A DNA stretch of 64,000 nucleotides from Caenorhabditis remanei. Its lineage: Eukaryota > Nematoda > Chromadorea > Rhabditida > Rhabditidae. The position numbers and the translations under genes were made by a program. The stretch lies in NCBI RefSeq assembly GCF_010183535.1, contig NC_071329.1, positions 682,001 through 746,000 of the forward strand, given 5' to 3'. Below are positions 35,620 through 47,091 of this stretch, in pieces. Each line of letters begins with the position of its first letter. Positions within the stretch are counted from its first letter, which is position 1. The notes beneath the pieces were generated by a model that did not search any database, was not told the origin of the DNA, and worked only from the letters and a program-made list of their open reading frames with translations.

Positions 35620-37953
35620 ATGATTTCTATTCCGAGGACTTTAGTTCAATTTCCGAACGGTTTCAGCAATGCAAATGGGCACAACCGAGGGTTCTGTAAG
35701 TTTTTTAAAATTTTTTGCTATAATTTTTTATTTGATGAGTTATAGAGATTGCAAACCATTCCATCTCCATAGACTCCCCCTTCTCGCCTTTATTCCAATT
35801 GTGCAATCGATGGAGCCTGTGGAGAGGTAAGTACTATTTGAGACTCCCAACCATCCCAATATTATCCAGATTCAAACTCTCACATACCTCCAAACGAATG
35901 CTTGAAATGGTGAAGACTGTAAGAAGCCAGTTGGATTTTGTCACCATCGTTTTGAAGAATGATGAAGCTGTCATTGAATGTAAGGATGACGAGAATGAAT
36001 TCCACGTGGAGTGTAGTGCTATGGGATATATGATTGTTGGAACTGGGAGATATCAGGGAATGTGAGTTGTTCAGAAGGAAATTTAATTGTTTCGGAAGAA
36101 TTTTAAGTCAAAAAGTTTCCGGCTATCCCGAAGAGTTTGTAGGTAGTAATTTTTAGGTGATTTCTAGCTCATCGGTAATTTGAGTCTGAAGAGTTTGAAG
36201 CGTGTTATCTGCCGGCCAGGATAAAAAATATGAAAATTTAATCTGAAAGAAATGAACAAACTCTAGGACAGCAACAGGTTCTCCTCTTCACCTTCACAAC
36301 ATTTCTATTCCAGACTCCTCCTGAAACCAGGATCAATTGCTGTTAACACCGCAAGAGCTTTCGAAAAGATCCGCAGTGCATTCAAAGTCAAAGACTATGG
36401 AATCGCGATCCGTGGGGAGGCTATCAACACCAAAGATTTCTCTGAGCTCCTCGCCCATCCCATTTTTCAAAATTGGCTAAGTATCACAATTGATGGGATT
36501 CCCTTGAAGACAGAGGATCTCAATTTGGTTATGGATAGAGCTGATCCCCAAAAATTTCTGGAATTTTCAAATTGCGTTTTTCCAAAGGATTTTAAGCATG
36601 AGAATGTACATAAGTTTCATAATTTTAAATGTTATTCACCGTTTTCTTTTTTAGGCCTTCAAATTCGCCAACAACGACTACAACGATGCGCGATGGCTCA
36701 GCTTGGAAGACGCCATGAAGATTGAATCGGCTAGAAATGTGACATTGGGATACACCAATTTCAATATAGACGACTTGAAAGCTTACTTGAAGCATGTGGT
36801 GGAAAGTGACAAGGATTTGTTCGAGTGGATGTTGATTGGAGTGCATCCATGGACTCCGTTACAAGATTTGTTTGAGGGGATGCTGGTGCTGGAGTACCTG
36901 TATCCGTTTAGCTCGCTGAGTTTTTTGTAAGTCCTTGGGGGGTTGGGTTTATTAAGGAGACGTGACCTATATCATTGGATAGCTGAGAAACGGCTGATTC
37001 CAAATATATATTCAGTTTTTGCCCTCGAGGCCTAGTACTTGAAGAAAACAAGGTCAAAGACACGCTAATTCTCTATTTTTCAAAACTTTGACCTTGTTTT
37101 TCTCGAATACCAGGCCTCGGGAGCAAAAACTAAATATATGTTTAGAATCTGCGTTTTCTCAGCTTTATAAAAGCTTTGTTTGAAAACTTTAGCTCGTGAG
37201 TAGACTGACGGAAAATGTGTATCCCGAAACGTCCGATAATTACAAAACCTGAAATCCGAATTTCCGGGAAAAAATACAGTAGTTTACAGGATTCCGGAAC
37301 TTTAAACCCATAAAATCCAATATTTCCTAAAATATTAGAATCCTGAGCCTTCAGAATCCTTATATTCCAAAAGCTAGCATCAGGGGTTACTAGAATATCT
37401 TAATTATGTAGATTATAACGGAATTTCGTATTGCGGAGCATCTGGGCCAGAGATGTTGGGAATTCCGACTTCCGGAGACCTTTCTTTCCAAAATTTCAAA
37501 ACAATGCGAAAAAATCAATTTTTGACTTCCGATTTCCGGCTTCCGAATAAGAAATTTTCCCTTCCCAACATTTCAGATCAGAGCCTATCAATCGAAATTT
37601 GAATTTCCCACTCTAGCAATAACCGTAACTCGTACTCTTCCAGCTTGGCAAACTCCGCCTCCAAAACCCGCAAATCCCCCGTAATCGCTATTCATCGAGC
37701 GCCTGGAAGTGTCACCCTCAGTTCATGGTCCGCCACAGAGCCACCACTCGGAGGAGACGTCGGGGTCCATGAGACGTTCAAGGACACATTGACGATTCTG
37801 AGATTGTTGGAAGAGAGAAGTCGGCTGGAGAAGATAGTGGAAGAGAAGAAGGATTCGGTTGTGGTGAGACATGAGATAATGAAGTTGACACAGCAAATGG
37901 AGAGTTTGAATGTGGCGTTCGAAGATGGGCGGGCTTATGTGCTAATGTATTAG
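35620..37953 (+). CDS. F-box/FBA gene, intact, six exons
   Basis: Exons 35620-35695, 35748-35826, 35870-36061, 36314-36605, 36655-36926 and 37644-37953 total 1,221 b (406 aa). The F-box is split: exon 2 reads KPFHLHRLPLLAFIPIVQSM and exon 3 starts RFKLSHTSKRMLEMVK. The FBA core includes ITIDGIPLKTEDLNLVMD, FPKDFKHEN and AFKFANNDYNDARWLSLEDA. The tail has LLEERSRLEKIVEEKKD. The extra intron before the F-box is not seen in the neighbours, so the first exon is the least certain part; the frame fixes the 35748 acceptor if the start is at 35620. The stop codon overlaps the target duplication of the MITE at 37961. The last intron is repeat-rich (36.93-37.64 kb). Confidence 0.8.
36957..37175. repeat. 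Palindromic repeat inside the last intron
   Basis: The left arm (CCTATATCATTGGATAGCTG, then CAGTTTTTGCCCTCGAGGCC) is answered by an inverted arm (GGCCTCGGGAGCAAAAACT). It belongs to the repeat family seen at about 4.5, 6.4 and 6.9 kb. Confidence 0.6.
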
Positions 37954-37960
37954 TAATACT

Positions 37961-38331
37961 CATACTTGTCAACGGGCCGAAACGGGCCGACACGGGCCGG
38001 CTCGTAACTCGCGTCAAAATGAATAATATGAGCTGAAAAATATACCAAAATGTTGATCTCGACGAGTTCTATGCCCGTGACCTACTACGGGCCGGACGGA
38101 TGGTTATTCGTTAATGTGCCGCGGGCCGGGAAAAAGTGCCAAAAAACGCGAAAATGGCCAAAAAAGCCATTCTAGCCCGGCCCGCGGCATATTCACGAAT
38201 AGTCATCCGGCCCGTTGTAGGTCACGGACATAGAACTCGTCGAGATCTACATTTTGGTATATTTTTCAGCTCGTAATATTCATTTTGACGCAAGTTACGA
38301 GCCGGCCCGTTTCGGCTCGTTGACAAGTATG
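37961..38331. mobile_element. hAT-like MITE next to a stop codon
   Basis: Ends CATACTTGTCAACGGGCCG and CGTTGACAAGTATG, with GTAATACT at 37953-37960 and 38332-38339. The first base of the target duplication is the last base of the TAG stop of the F-box gene, so the element sets the start of its 3' region. The arms are inverted repeats (TAGATCTCGACGAGTTCTATG type). Confidence 0.92.
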
Positions 38332-38353
38332 GTAATACTTTTATTATAACCTC

Positions 38354-38414
38354 GACACAGTTCTTACAACTGCGCTCCACCGAAATTAATAGTTTTTCTG
38401 TTTCGGTAGAGCGC
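38354..38414. repeat. Small hairpin of the GCGCTCCACCG family
   Basis: TTCTTACAACTGCGCTCCAC is followed within 25 b by an inverted arm (GTAGAGCGCGATTGTAAGAA). It lies between two convergent genes. Confidence 0.7.
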
Positions 38415-38617
38415 GATTGTAAGAAGCATGACGTGCTTATATGTTTCTTTAACTTTCTGAAATGTTTTTTTTTGTATAATATTTCGAGTGTTTTTTGTGC
38501 AGGTATGACATACATAAAAATGGCACATTTTATAGAAAAGCAGAGAAAAAACAAGAAAAATGACATTAAGACAACGATACGTATGAAAACTAACACAATA
38601 ATAATGAGATGATATAA

Positions 38618-41600
38618 TTATAGTTGATACTTGTTGGCTTTCGCCAACGCCTTTTTCCAATTGATGAAGCCGCACAGTGTTGCGTAGGAGATACCGAGGC
38701 GGCGAGCGATCTGGAAATAAGGATTTCAGCAAAATTGGAAACCGTAGTCGCGAAATCTCAGCGTGTTCTAATTGTTAATGTACGAGACGGAATAGAATGA
38801 TTTTTTGACAACACGCTCTAATGAGAAAACAAGTGGAAATTTAATATATTCACATATCCTAAAAATTCCTATTTCACGGTCTCCCAGACTGCAAAAAAGA
38901 ACTGCAAGAAACGTGAAGCCGATTTTTTCACGTTTTAATTCAATTCTTTTATCTTTCGCACTGAAAATGCATTTTTTTCAGGTTTTCAGACGTCGCAATG
39001 AATGAAAAAAGTGTCCCATCCATGAGAATTGTGAAAAATTATATTTTCTATCTTATGAGCCAAAAAACGCGAGTTTTGGTCAGAAATTGACTTTTTTGAT
39101 CCGGAAAAAACCAATTTTCAGAAAAATATGTATAACTTTTTTGGCAGAAAACTGTTTCAAACGAAAATTGCACATAATGTACTTGAGGAGGCTCTGAAAC
39201 CGTTAAAATTTTCAGAAAATTGTATATTGGCTGAAATTGCTGAAAATCTCATTTTTCTGAAAAACGCTTTTTCTGTATCAAAAAAGGCAATTTCTTACCA
39301 AAATTTACGTTTTATGGCTCATAAGATAGAAAATATAATTTTTCACAATTCTTATGGAGTGGACACTTTTTTCATCCATTGCGACGTCTGAAAACCTGAA
39401 AAACTGCATTATCAGTGCAAAAGATAAAAGAATTGAATTAAAACGTGAAAAAATCGGCTTCTTGCAGTTTTTTTTCGCTGTGTGGGAGACTGTGTATTGG
39501 TAGTTTCAACTTTAGTTTCAAATGTTCACCGCCACTATAACTTGTTTCTACCTAAAAGTTTAGAGCGTGTTTGCATAGGTCCCTTGCGACGCGATAATAC
39601 ATAACGATTTTTCATTTTATATCCGAGACATAGATCTCGTTGAGATCTACATTTTGGTATATTTTTCAGCTAATAACACTAAGTTTGAAGCAAGATACGT
39701 GCCGATTTGATGAAAACCATACTTGTCAACCGGGCCGACACGGGCCGGCTCGTAACTCACGTCAAACTGAATATTATGAGCTGAAAAATATACCAAATTG
39801 TAGATCTCGACGAGTTCTATGTCACTGATATAATACGGGCCGGATGTCTATTCGTTAATATGCCGCGAGCCGGGCTACAATGGCTTTTTTGGCCATTTTC
39901 GCGTTTTTTTCGCACTATTTCCCGGCCCGCGGCACATTAACGAATAGCCATCCGGCCCGTAGCATGGTCACGGGCATAGAACTCGACGAGATCTACATTT
40001 TGGTATTATTTTCAGCTCATAATATTCGTTTTGACGCGAGTTACGAGCCGGCCCGTGTCGGCCCGTTTTGGCCCGGTTGACAAGTATGATGAAAACCACT
40101 ACCTCCATATTCTCAGTGGCCGGTTTCCGCCTCTCCTTCGCAAGTCTCTCCATCTGATTCCTTTTCTCCAGCGGCAACGCCAAAAACTCCTTGCGCGCAT
40201 CATCCATCTCCACCTGTTTTCTGATACTAATTCTTCGCTTATTGTAGAAATTTCTGACTTGAGACTCATCTAATCCCAGCTCCTTTCCAATTCGGATTCT
40301 CTCCTGTCTCTCCGGTTGACTATTCCTATCAAAGTGTTCAATCAATTTCTCCAATTTCCAACTCGACAACTTCCGACTCGACGCCACGTTGAGACGGGCG
40401 TCCTGGTCTCGTCTAAAGTCGACAATGCTGTGTTCGAGACCCAACGTCGTCCGGTTCCTTCTGTTTATCCAGTATTCGACGGTCTTTTCGGGAAGATCTG
40501 TGGTGGCGGCGAGGCTTCGGATATCGGTTTTAGTCCATTCCTTGTCTTCGCTGTGATACTTTTTGTGGAGGTAAGCGTCCTCGAGTTGGCGGAGTTTATC
40601 GATTGACAGCGAGTTGTTGGCATCTGAAAATTGGAATTTTGAGTAGGTCAATTCAAATTATTTTTCGAAAATTGGAAGTCTAGTGAAGCGCGTTTGCACA
40701 CGACTTGGCAGGTTGCCAATTGAGTCGCCGCTCAGCCAAATAGGAAGAAAAAAACATTTTTGGACGAATTTTTGAATTTCGCGCTAGTTTTACGCAATTT
40801 TTTTGGAGTAGTGATGTATGTGTGTCCCGATGTCTCGATATCCGTCAATTTCTATCTTTCTGTGAATCTGTCAGTCCAGATGTCCGTACTACTTGTTTCC
40901 GCACTTTTTTTCGAAGGATTGACTAGTAATAGAGATTTCTACTCAAAATAAGTCAATTTGGGATCTAAAATTGTGAATTTTCGAAATTATTTCTGTCTCA
41001 CAACCATATTTTCGAGTTTTTAGAAATAAAATTATTGCATACTAGCCCTAGATGTCTGTGTCTAGACAACGAGGAAGTCTGTGCGTCCGGATGTCCATTT
41101 CCCCTCTCAAAAATCTGTCATTTTTAATACCAAACCGATCAAAAACTGAGATTTCTTGTCTGTCTGTGTGTCCTTGTCTCCTGATGTCTCTCTGCCTGTA
41201 AATCTGGAATTCCAAATGTCTATTGAGTCTGAAAATCCCAAAAATCTGTTATTTTTGAGTCCAAAACTCTCAAAAACGACAATTCCAGAGTCTGTCAATC
41301 CGGATGTCCCGATCTCCGATTTCCATCAATTTTGGGTTTTTTTGCTCGAAAAAGCCAAAAATTCTGTCTGTATGTCCAGGTGTCCGGATGTCCACTTCGT
41401 CCTCGAAAATTTGTCACTTTTGAGTCCAAAATCATCAGAAAATGATGTTTCTTGTGTGTCTGTGTGAGCATTTTCATGTCATTTGCCTGTATTATCACTC
41501 TAAATTTGAAAAATCTATATTTTCAGCTCATCAAACGGATTTTTTCCAGAAAATTTTTCGAAATTCTGTCTGTATGTCTGTTTTTCCAACCTTCACAAAA

Positions 41601-44600
41601 AACCAACCATTTGCCTTCGCCTCCTCCTCCCGAATCTTCCTCTTCGACAACTCCGCCCGCCCGCTTCCCATCATTCTCCGTCGCATACTATCACACTGAC
41701 CGCGGATGTAGTTCGCCGGCAGTTCCACGATTTCCATGATCTGAAAATAGATATTTGCAATGCAACTGCGCTCCACCGAACTTCCTGCTTACTCACAATG
41801 AGGGCAGGACTACCAATGCAGCCGCGCTCTATTGATAGAAATGGTGCATTTTTTGCGTCACGATGAACATTCGAATTTATATAGCCGGTATAGTATGCAC
41901 CAGAGTTGCATGGAAGTGAAAATTTCTTATCCGGAAGTCGGAACTCGGAAGTCGGAAGTGAAAAAACGCCCGGAAGTCGGAATTAGATTTTTTCTCAAAT
42001 TTTCAAAAACTCCAAGAGAAAAATCATGAAATTCGCGGAAATCAGTGGAAAATTAGTTTTCGGCTGAAGAAAAGCCTATTTTCTGTCCTTTTAGACCATT
42101 TTTCCATGTATTTCAGCGAAATTTACTTTTCAAAAATTCCACAGTTATGGAATGACGGAAGTCGGAAATAAAATTCCTTATCCGGAAGTTGGAATGGAAA
42201 AAATGCCTGGAAGTCGGAATTCTATGCAACTCTGGTATGCACCAGAGTTGTACGGAATGCCATTTTTCAGTTTCCGGAATGCGGAATTCGGAACCGGAAT
42301 CAAGTTTTCGAAATCCGGAATCGGAATGCCGAATAAACCCGGAATTCCGGAATTTCGGAATTCGGAAAGATTCGATAAATTTGCAAGGCCAAGTCTTCTT
42401 TTTCGAGTGTTTTTAATGATAAATAAAGTTTAAAACTAATTTTTAGGATCAATACCGGAAAAGAAGTACTATAGTTGTCTTTTAAACTCAAAAAATTATA
42501 AATTTCAACTTCTGGATTCCAGAAAAACGAAACTCAAAAAACCGGAATCCGGAACCGGAATGTCGAAAAACCCTGAATTCCGGAATTTCGGAATCCGGAT
42601 TCCGGACAACTGTGGTATTCCCATAAGTTCGAATGTTCACCATGACGCAAAAAATGTGCCATGCTTGTCAATAGAGCGCGGTTGCATTGGTAGTCCTGGC
42701 CTCATCGTGAGGACGGTGTCCTCTGAACTTACCACATGCAAATATCCCACACTAAGCTTTTTCCTAGACAACAAATGTGTCTCAATAGCCTCTTCCAGCA
42801 GCGATTTCTCCTCTTCTGACAGTGTGATATGAGGCACTTGTTCTGATTCCATCGCAATGAATCTCTTGATTTTCTCACACGGATCCCCGTCTTCACACTT
42901 GATTTGTTTCGTTTTTCGCCGTTCTTCGAAATTATCGAACACGGTTCGATAACGGACTGCGCACTCCTCGGCGAGACGCTGCATTTCTAGTGCTGTCGGA
43001 TGATTGTTGAGTTGGAAGGCGTCGGATAGTTTGGCACGGAGATAGTTGGGCGCTAGAGCTCGCTTTTTTGGCTTCTCTTCGTAGTCTTCTTCTTCTTCAT
43101 TGCTATCATCGTCTTCTTCTTCGTTAGATTCTGCAGAAATAGACTCGGGATTTGAAGTTTTTGGGAGATTCCTAGAGCAAACATGTTGAAATTTGCTCAA
43201 ATTAATTATTTTTGTTTATTAGCAGCCCACCCTTCTTACAACTGCGCTCCACCGCAAACGAGAGAGCATCGGCGAGAGAGACGCAGAATTTTTTCTCGCG
43301 GCGGTGCAGATTTTAACAGTATTTGACCAATTTTTGCCGTTTTTCATAATAATTTACAAAAACATTTTGAAGAATATGTCAAAACTGTAAAAATCTGTGT
43401 CGGCGCGAGGAAAAACTCTGCGTCTCTCTCGCCGATACTCTCTCGTTTGCGGCGGGGCGCAGTTGTAAGAACTGTGCCGTGCTAATATGTTAAATTGTAT
43501 TAGTTTTCCGGATAATTTTTCAGACTTTGTGCGGCAAAATTGCAACAAAACATGGGCGGAGCTTATTGGCGATGAATTTTCACTCAAAACGCATAATTTC
43601 CTGATTTTTTCTATAAAAATCATTTAAAAACGTTTTGAATCATTTTTACCTAGAAAATATCAAAGAAGGCCTTTTTTATATTTGAAACCGCATTGCAAAT
43701 GACTTTGTGCGTCAAAATTGCAGTAAAACATGGGCGGAGCTTGTTGGCAAGAATTTTTAAACGGTTTTATGGCATTTTCCGTGTTCTTACTGGTTTTTTG
43801 ATATTTTCAAAAGAAAAATGATTTCAAAAACACTGAAAATGACTGTGTGCGGCAAAATTGCTATGAAAAATGGGCGGAGCTGTTAATACTGACCATAATC
43901 ATCAATTTCTCGTTCTTTTTCTTCACTTATCGCCTCTTTCGATTTACTTCTCATTTCCCCGGAATTATCGATCGATGGATTCGCTCTTTTTGACGTCGGT
44001 AGACTATCGAATAAAACAGAACTTCCCAACTCTATACCACAATCGAAATCCAATGAATCGTCGTCGAGATAGCTGGTGAGTCGTGGTGTCCACTTGGGGA
44101 AAGTGTCGGTGGTGGTCTGAAAATTAAAATTATTTATTCGCACGACACAATTCTTACAACTACGCTCCATCGCAAACGTGAGGAGAGAGACGCAGAGTTT
44201 TTCTGACACAAATTTTCACAGTTCTTGACCTATTTTCGCTGATTTTTATTATAATTTACAAAAAACCTTTGGAAAAATAGCGAAAATTGGTCAAAAACTG
44301 TAAAAATCTATGATGGCGCAAGGATAAACTCTGCGTCTCTCGATGATACTCTCTCACAGGGTCTAGGTGTGAGTAGTGAAATCGTATGCGCTCCACTAGA
44401 CATTGGCGGTAAATTCAAATTTTAATTTTTCCAATTCGCTGTTTCACGGTGACATTTTGATACGCAGCTTAATCGACCAGTTTTTGAGCCGATTTATGCC
44501 AGTTTTCCCGCATTTTCGGTCAGTTTTTCGACCGTCGCGCGTCTTTTCGAGATTAGTTCTATTGAAAAAATAGATAAAATTTTTAAATATAAAAATTATT

Positions 44601-45916
44601 TTGAATTTCGCGCTAAAATTTCAGCTGATTTCAGCGGAGCGCGTTTATTTTCACTACTCATCCTGAGACCCTGTGCTCTCTCGTTTGCGGTGGAGCGCAG
44701 TTGTTTTTCCCAAAAATCTAAACAAACCTTATTCTTTAACATATTCCCATTACCATTCGTATCGCCTTCTTCTATTTTTGGTTCTTTTAATTGAAATCCT
44801 CCATCCGATGACTCTTTTTCTAGAATTCCAGAAGTTTGTTCGACGATTTGGGAGAGGAATGACGAAGTGCTCGTCTGGAAATTGATAATTCTGATATTTT
44901 AGCACGGTACGCTTCTTACAACCGTGTTCTACCGAAATCAAAAAAAAACTGCGTGAAAATTGAGAGACTTTCAGTGGAGCGCAGTTGAAAGAAGAATGTC
45001 GAGATAATAAATTTCGGGAAATTCGCTAAAATTGAGGTTTCATCAATAAAATATATAAAATATATAATTTTTATACATTTCTATGAAGGAAATTTCTAAT
45101 TTTATAGGTTTTCGGCTGGAAATCGCTAGAAATCGAAAACTTGAAAATTTTGCATAAAATGCCAATGATTCGATCTTTCTATTGGAATTTCTTCGAATTT
45201 AATTTTTTTAAATCAGTTTTTATTGAAAAATTGCAAAAAAAAAACTTTTAAAAACTCTTTTTACACCCGCGCTCTACCGAAATCGACGAAAATTGCGGGT
45301 GAAATTGAGAGACTCAGAGAAAAGGAGACAAGGGCTTTTCAAATATTTTAGGTAAATTTCTGAAAATGTCGAAAATTCGGTTTTTATTCAGAAATTATTT
45401 AGTTTTTTTTTGAATTTTCCGATTTTTTGCTCATTTTCAGCCAATTTCTTCGATTTTTCTGGAATTTTTCATTTTTCGACTCAAAATACAGTTTTTTAAG
45501 CGAAAAACTGGTTTTTTAAGTTGAAAATTACTTTTTTTTAATCGAAAATCGAGAAGTTCTAATAAGTGTTTTTTAATACACAGAGAAGTTTGAAAAATGG
45601 GCGGTGTCTAATATCTCAATTTCCACACATTTTTCCAAAAAATAACTATGATTTTCGTATTCAGCATGTTCTAAAACCTCTAATACCTTTTTTTATTTTG
45701 AAAAATTCGAAATTTAATTTTTTTTCAAAAAACTAAATATTTATGCGACAACATTGCGAAAATATGGGTGGAGCTTTCTTTTTCTTTCAACTTTTAAGTT
45801 TTTTATTAAAAACTCACAATTTGATTACTCCATACTAAATTATCCTCCTCCGACACGATTTTCGGCTCCTTGAAATTCGAAATTCCTCTGCTATCAGTCG
45901 GTTGACTCCGTTTCAT
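38618..45916 (-). CDS. Multi-homeodomain transcription factor candidate
   Basis: Seven exons (45916-45818, 44874-44728, 44116-43894, 43130-42733, 41740-41608, 40623-40103, 38710-38618) total 1,614 b (537 aa) in one frame. The ATG follows ATATTTCCAG by two bases. Residues 1-180 are acidic and Ser-rich. Five divergent homeodomain-like units follow. HD1 is about 180-232, ending VFDNFEERRKTK. HD2 is 258-317, ending YIRGQCDSMRRRM. HD3 is 339-393, ending KTVEYWINRRNR. HD4 is 416-467, ending SQVRNFYNKRRIS. HD5 is 480-537, ending YATLCGFINWKKA. HD3 and HD4 are the clearest. Position 51 is not Asn in any unit by my alignment, so DNA contact may differ or be lost. Introns are long and hold several MITEs. 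C. elegans is known to have divergent multi-homeodomain genes; which one is orthologous cannot be told here. Confidence 0.75.
39718..40088. mobile_element. hAT-like MITE in the last intron of the homeobox gene
   Basis: Ends CATACTTGTCAACCGGGCC and GGTTGACAAGTATG with ATGAAAAC at 39710-39717 and 40089-40096. It ends 14 b from the exon 6 donor. A half-copy of a related element precedes it at about 39610-39700. Confidence 0.92.
40815..41470. repeat. Dense TGTGTGTCC(C/G)GATGTC repeats
   Basis: Variants of TCTGTGTGTCCGGATGTCC occur about ten times in 650 b, mixed with AAAATCTGTCA and TTTTTGAGTCCAAAA. They lie within the intron between homeobox exons 5 and 6. The same phrase is found at 28.4-29.4 kb. 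Confidence 0.65.
41901..42234. mobile_element. hAT-like MITE, first of two abutting copies
   Basis: Starts CAGAGTTGCATGGAAGTG, ends TATGCAACTCTG. GTATGCAC flanks it at 41893-41900 and 42235-42242. It lies in homeobox intron 4. Confidence 0.85.
42243..42614. mobile_element. hAT-like MITE, second abutting copy
   Basis: Starts CAGAGTTGTACGGAATGCC right after the 8-b repeat that ends the previous element, and ends CCGGACAACTGTG followed by GTATTCCC. The third flank matches GTATGCAC at only five of eight bases, so the pair shares one target repeat and the outer one has drifted. Confidence 0.8.
43231..43475. mobile_element. Palindromic MITE of the GCGCTCCACCG family
   Basis: TTCTTACAACTGCGCTCCAC at the left is answered by GGCGCAGTTGTAAGAA at the right, with inner arms AGAGAGACGCAGA and TCTGCGTCTCTCTC. 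It sits in homeobox intron 3. A second, more decayed element of the same family spans about 44150-44705. I could not define the target duplication. Confidence 0.7.
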
Positions 45917-47091
45917 GGCTGGAAATATTTTAATTTTTTTTAATAAATAATTTTTAATTAAAAATTCCTAATTTTCACATTAAAAATACGAAAAACACGA
46001 AAGAAAACCAAAAAGAAAATCGATGGAGCGCAAATCAACGTGTGAGAAACGACATGGGGCGAGAGACACGTTGCCAGTGTGTTGTAAGAGGAGAGACGCA
46101 GACACGGGGTGTCAGTGGAGCGCGCTTGCTGGAGGGCGGCATGGATATACGTTTTTTGGGTTGGAAAGCTAGAAAAAATAGGTTTTCGGTGGAAAATTTG
46201 GTATTTTGATGGGAAAAACGGTAGAAAATTGAAAAATTCAAATTTTTACGCGCAAAACAGTTGGCGCGCTGTCAAAAATAGCTTTGCTGAGTGCCAATTT
46301 TAAATTTTACGATTAATTGTTGAATCTTTCAGAATGAACCGCGACGCGCAACGCTTCTCGAAAAAATAATCAAAATCTGTTCGTTTACGCTTCGCACCCC
46401 TGTAAAGTAATTCAAGACATGAATAAAAAACAAATATTATTTATTCATGACGACAAGATTCTGGAGGATGATGATGATGAAGGCGAACTCCAGACGAGGA
46501 ACATGAAAAGTTTCATCATCTGAAATTTAGGGAATAAAACAATTATTTCCTCCGTGCCTACTTACTTTGATGTATTTTTGATTCAACCTTGTCTCCTTTG
46601 ATTTCTAATAATTCATCGTCGTTAGCATCAGAAGAATCCAAAGGAGAACGAAGAATTTGTTATCAATTGAGTTGGAGGGAGAGATTTGTTTCTTTTATAA
46701 GGGAAAATATGTAGGGTAAAATAGAAAAAAATGGGATTAGGGGAGCACGTGGAGGTTATTTTCAGATTAGAAATTTTCAGAGAATGGGAAGAAAAAAGAA
46801 GTAATTTGTACAGCCGCGCTTTTTTACTTTTTTCTTGCGTCGCGGTTTATATTAAAAGATACGGCAAATAAACGCAAAAATTGAGTTTTGCACTTAGCCA
46901 AGTCCTTTTTTGGCCGCGTGCCAACCATTGTGCGACGGAGCGCGTTTCGATTTTTCTGTGCAAAGTTTAATCGAAAACAGCAAGAAACGTTATAAAACCC
47001 GATTTGGTTGAGTAGCGACTGAATTGGCAGTCTGGCAAGTGGTGTCTGCAAATTCGCTTCATTAGACTTCCGGTTTTGCGGTGGGAAAGTC
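45917..47091. other. Region upstream of the homeobox gene
   Basis: Contains further GCGCTCCACCG-type motifs (46.02, 46.12, 46.93 kb). Minus strand 46670-46420 shows a possible pair of short exons (a GTAAG donor near 46560 and a TTTCAG acceptor near 46521), but the join runs into a stop and no family is recognisable. Not called. Confidence 0.35.

Noticed and set aside
38222..38732. Overlapping minus-strand frames of 122-124 codons
   Set aside because: They run across the MITE and 3' region; only 38710-38618 fits as the last homeobox exon.
46420..46670. Possible two-exon minus-strand mini-gene
   Set aside because: The only sensible junction gives a stop immediately, and there is no recognisable domain.
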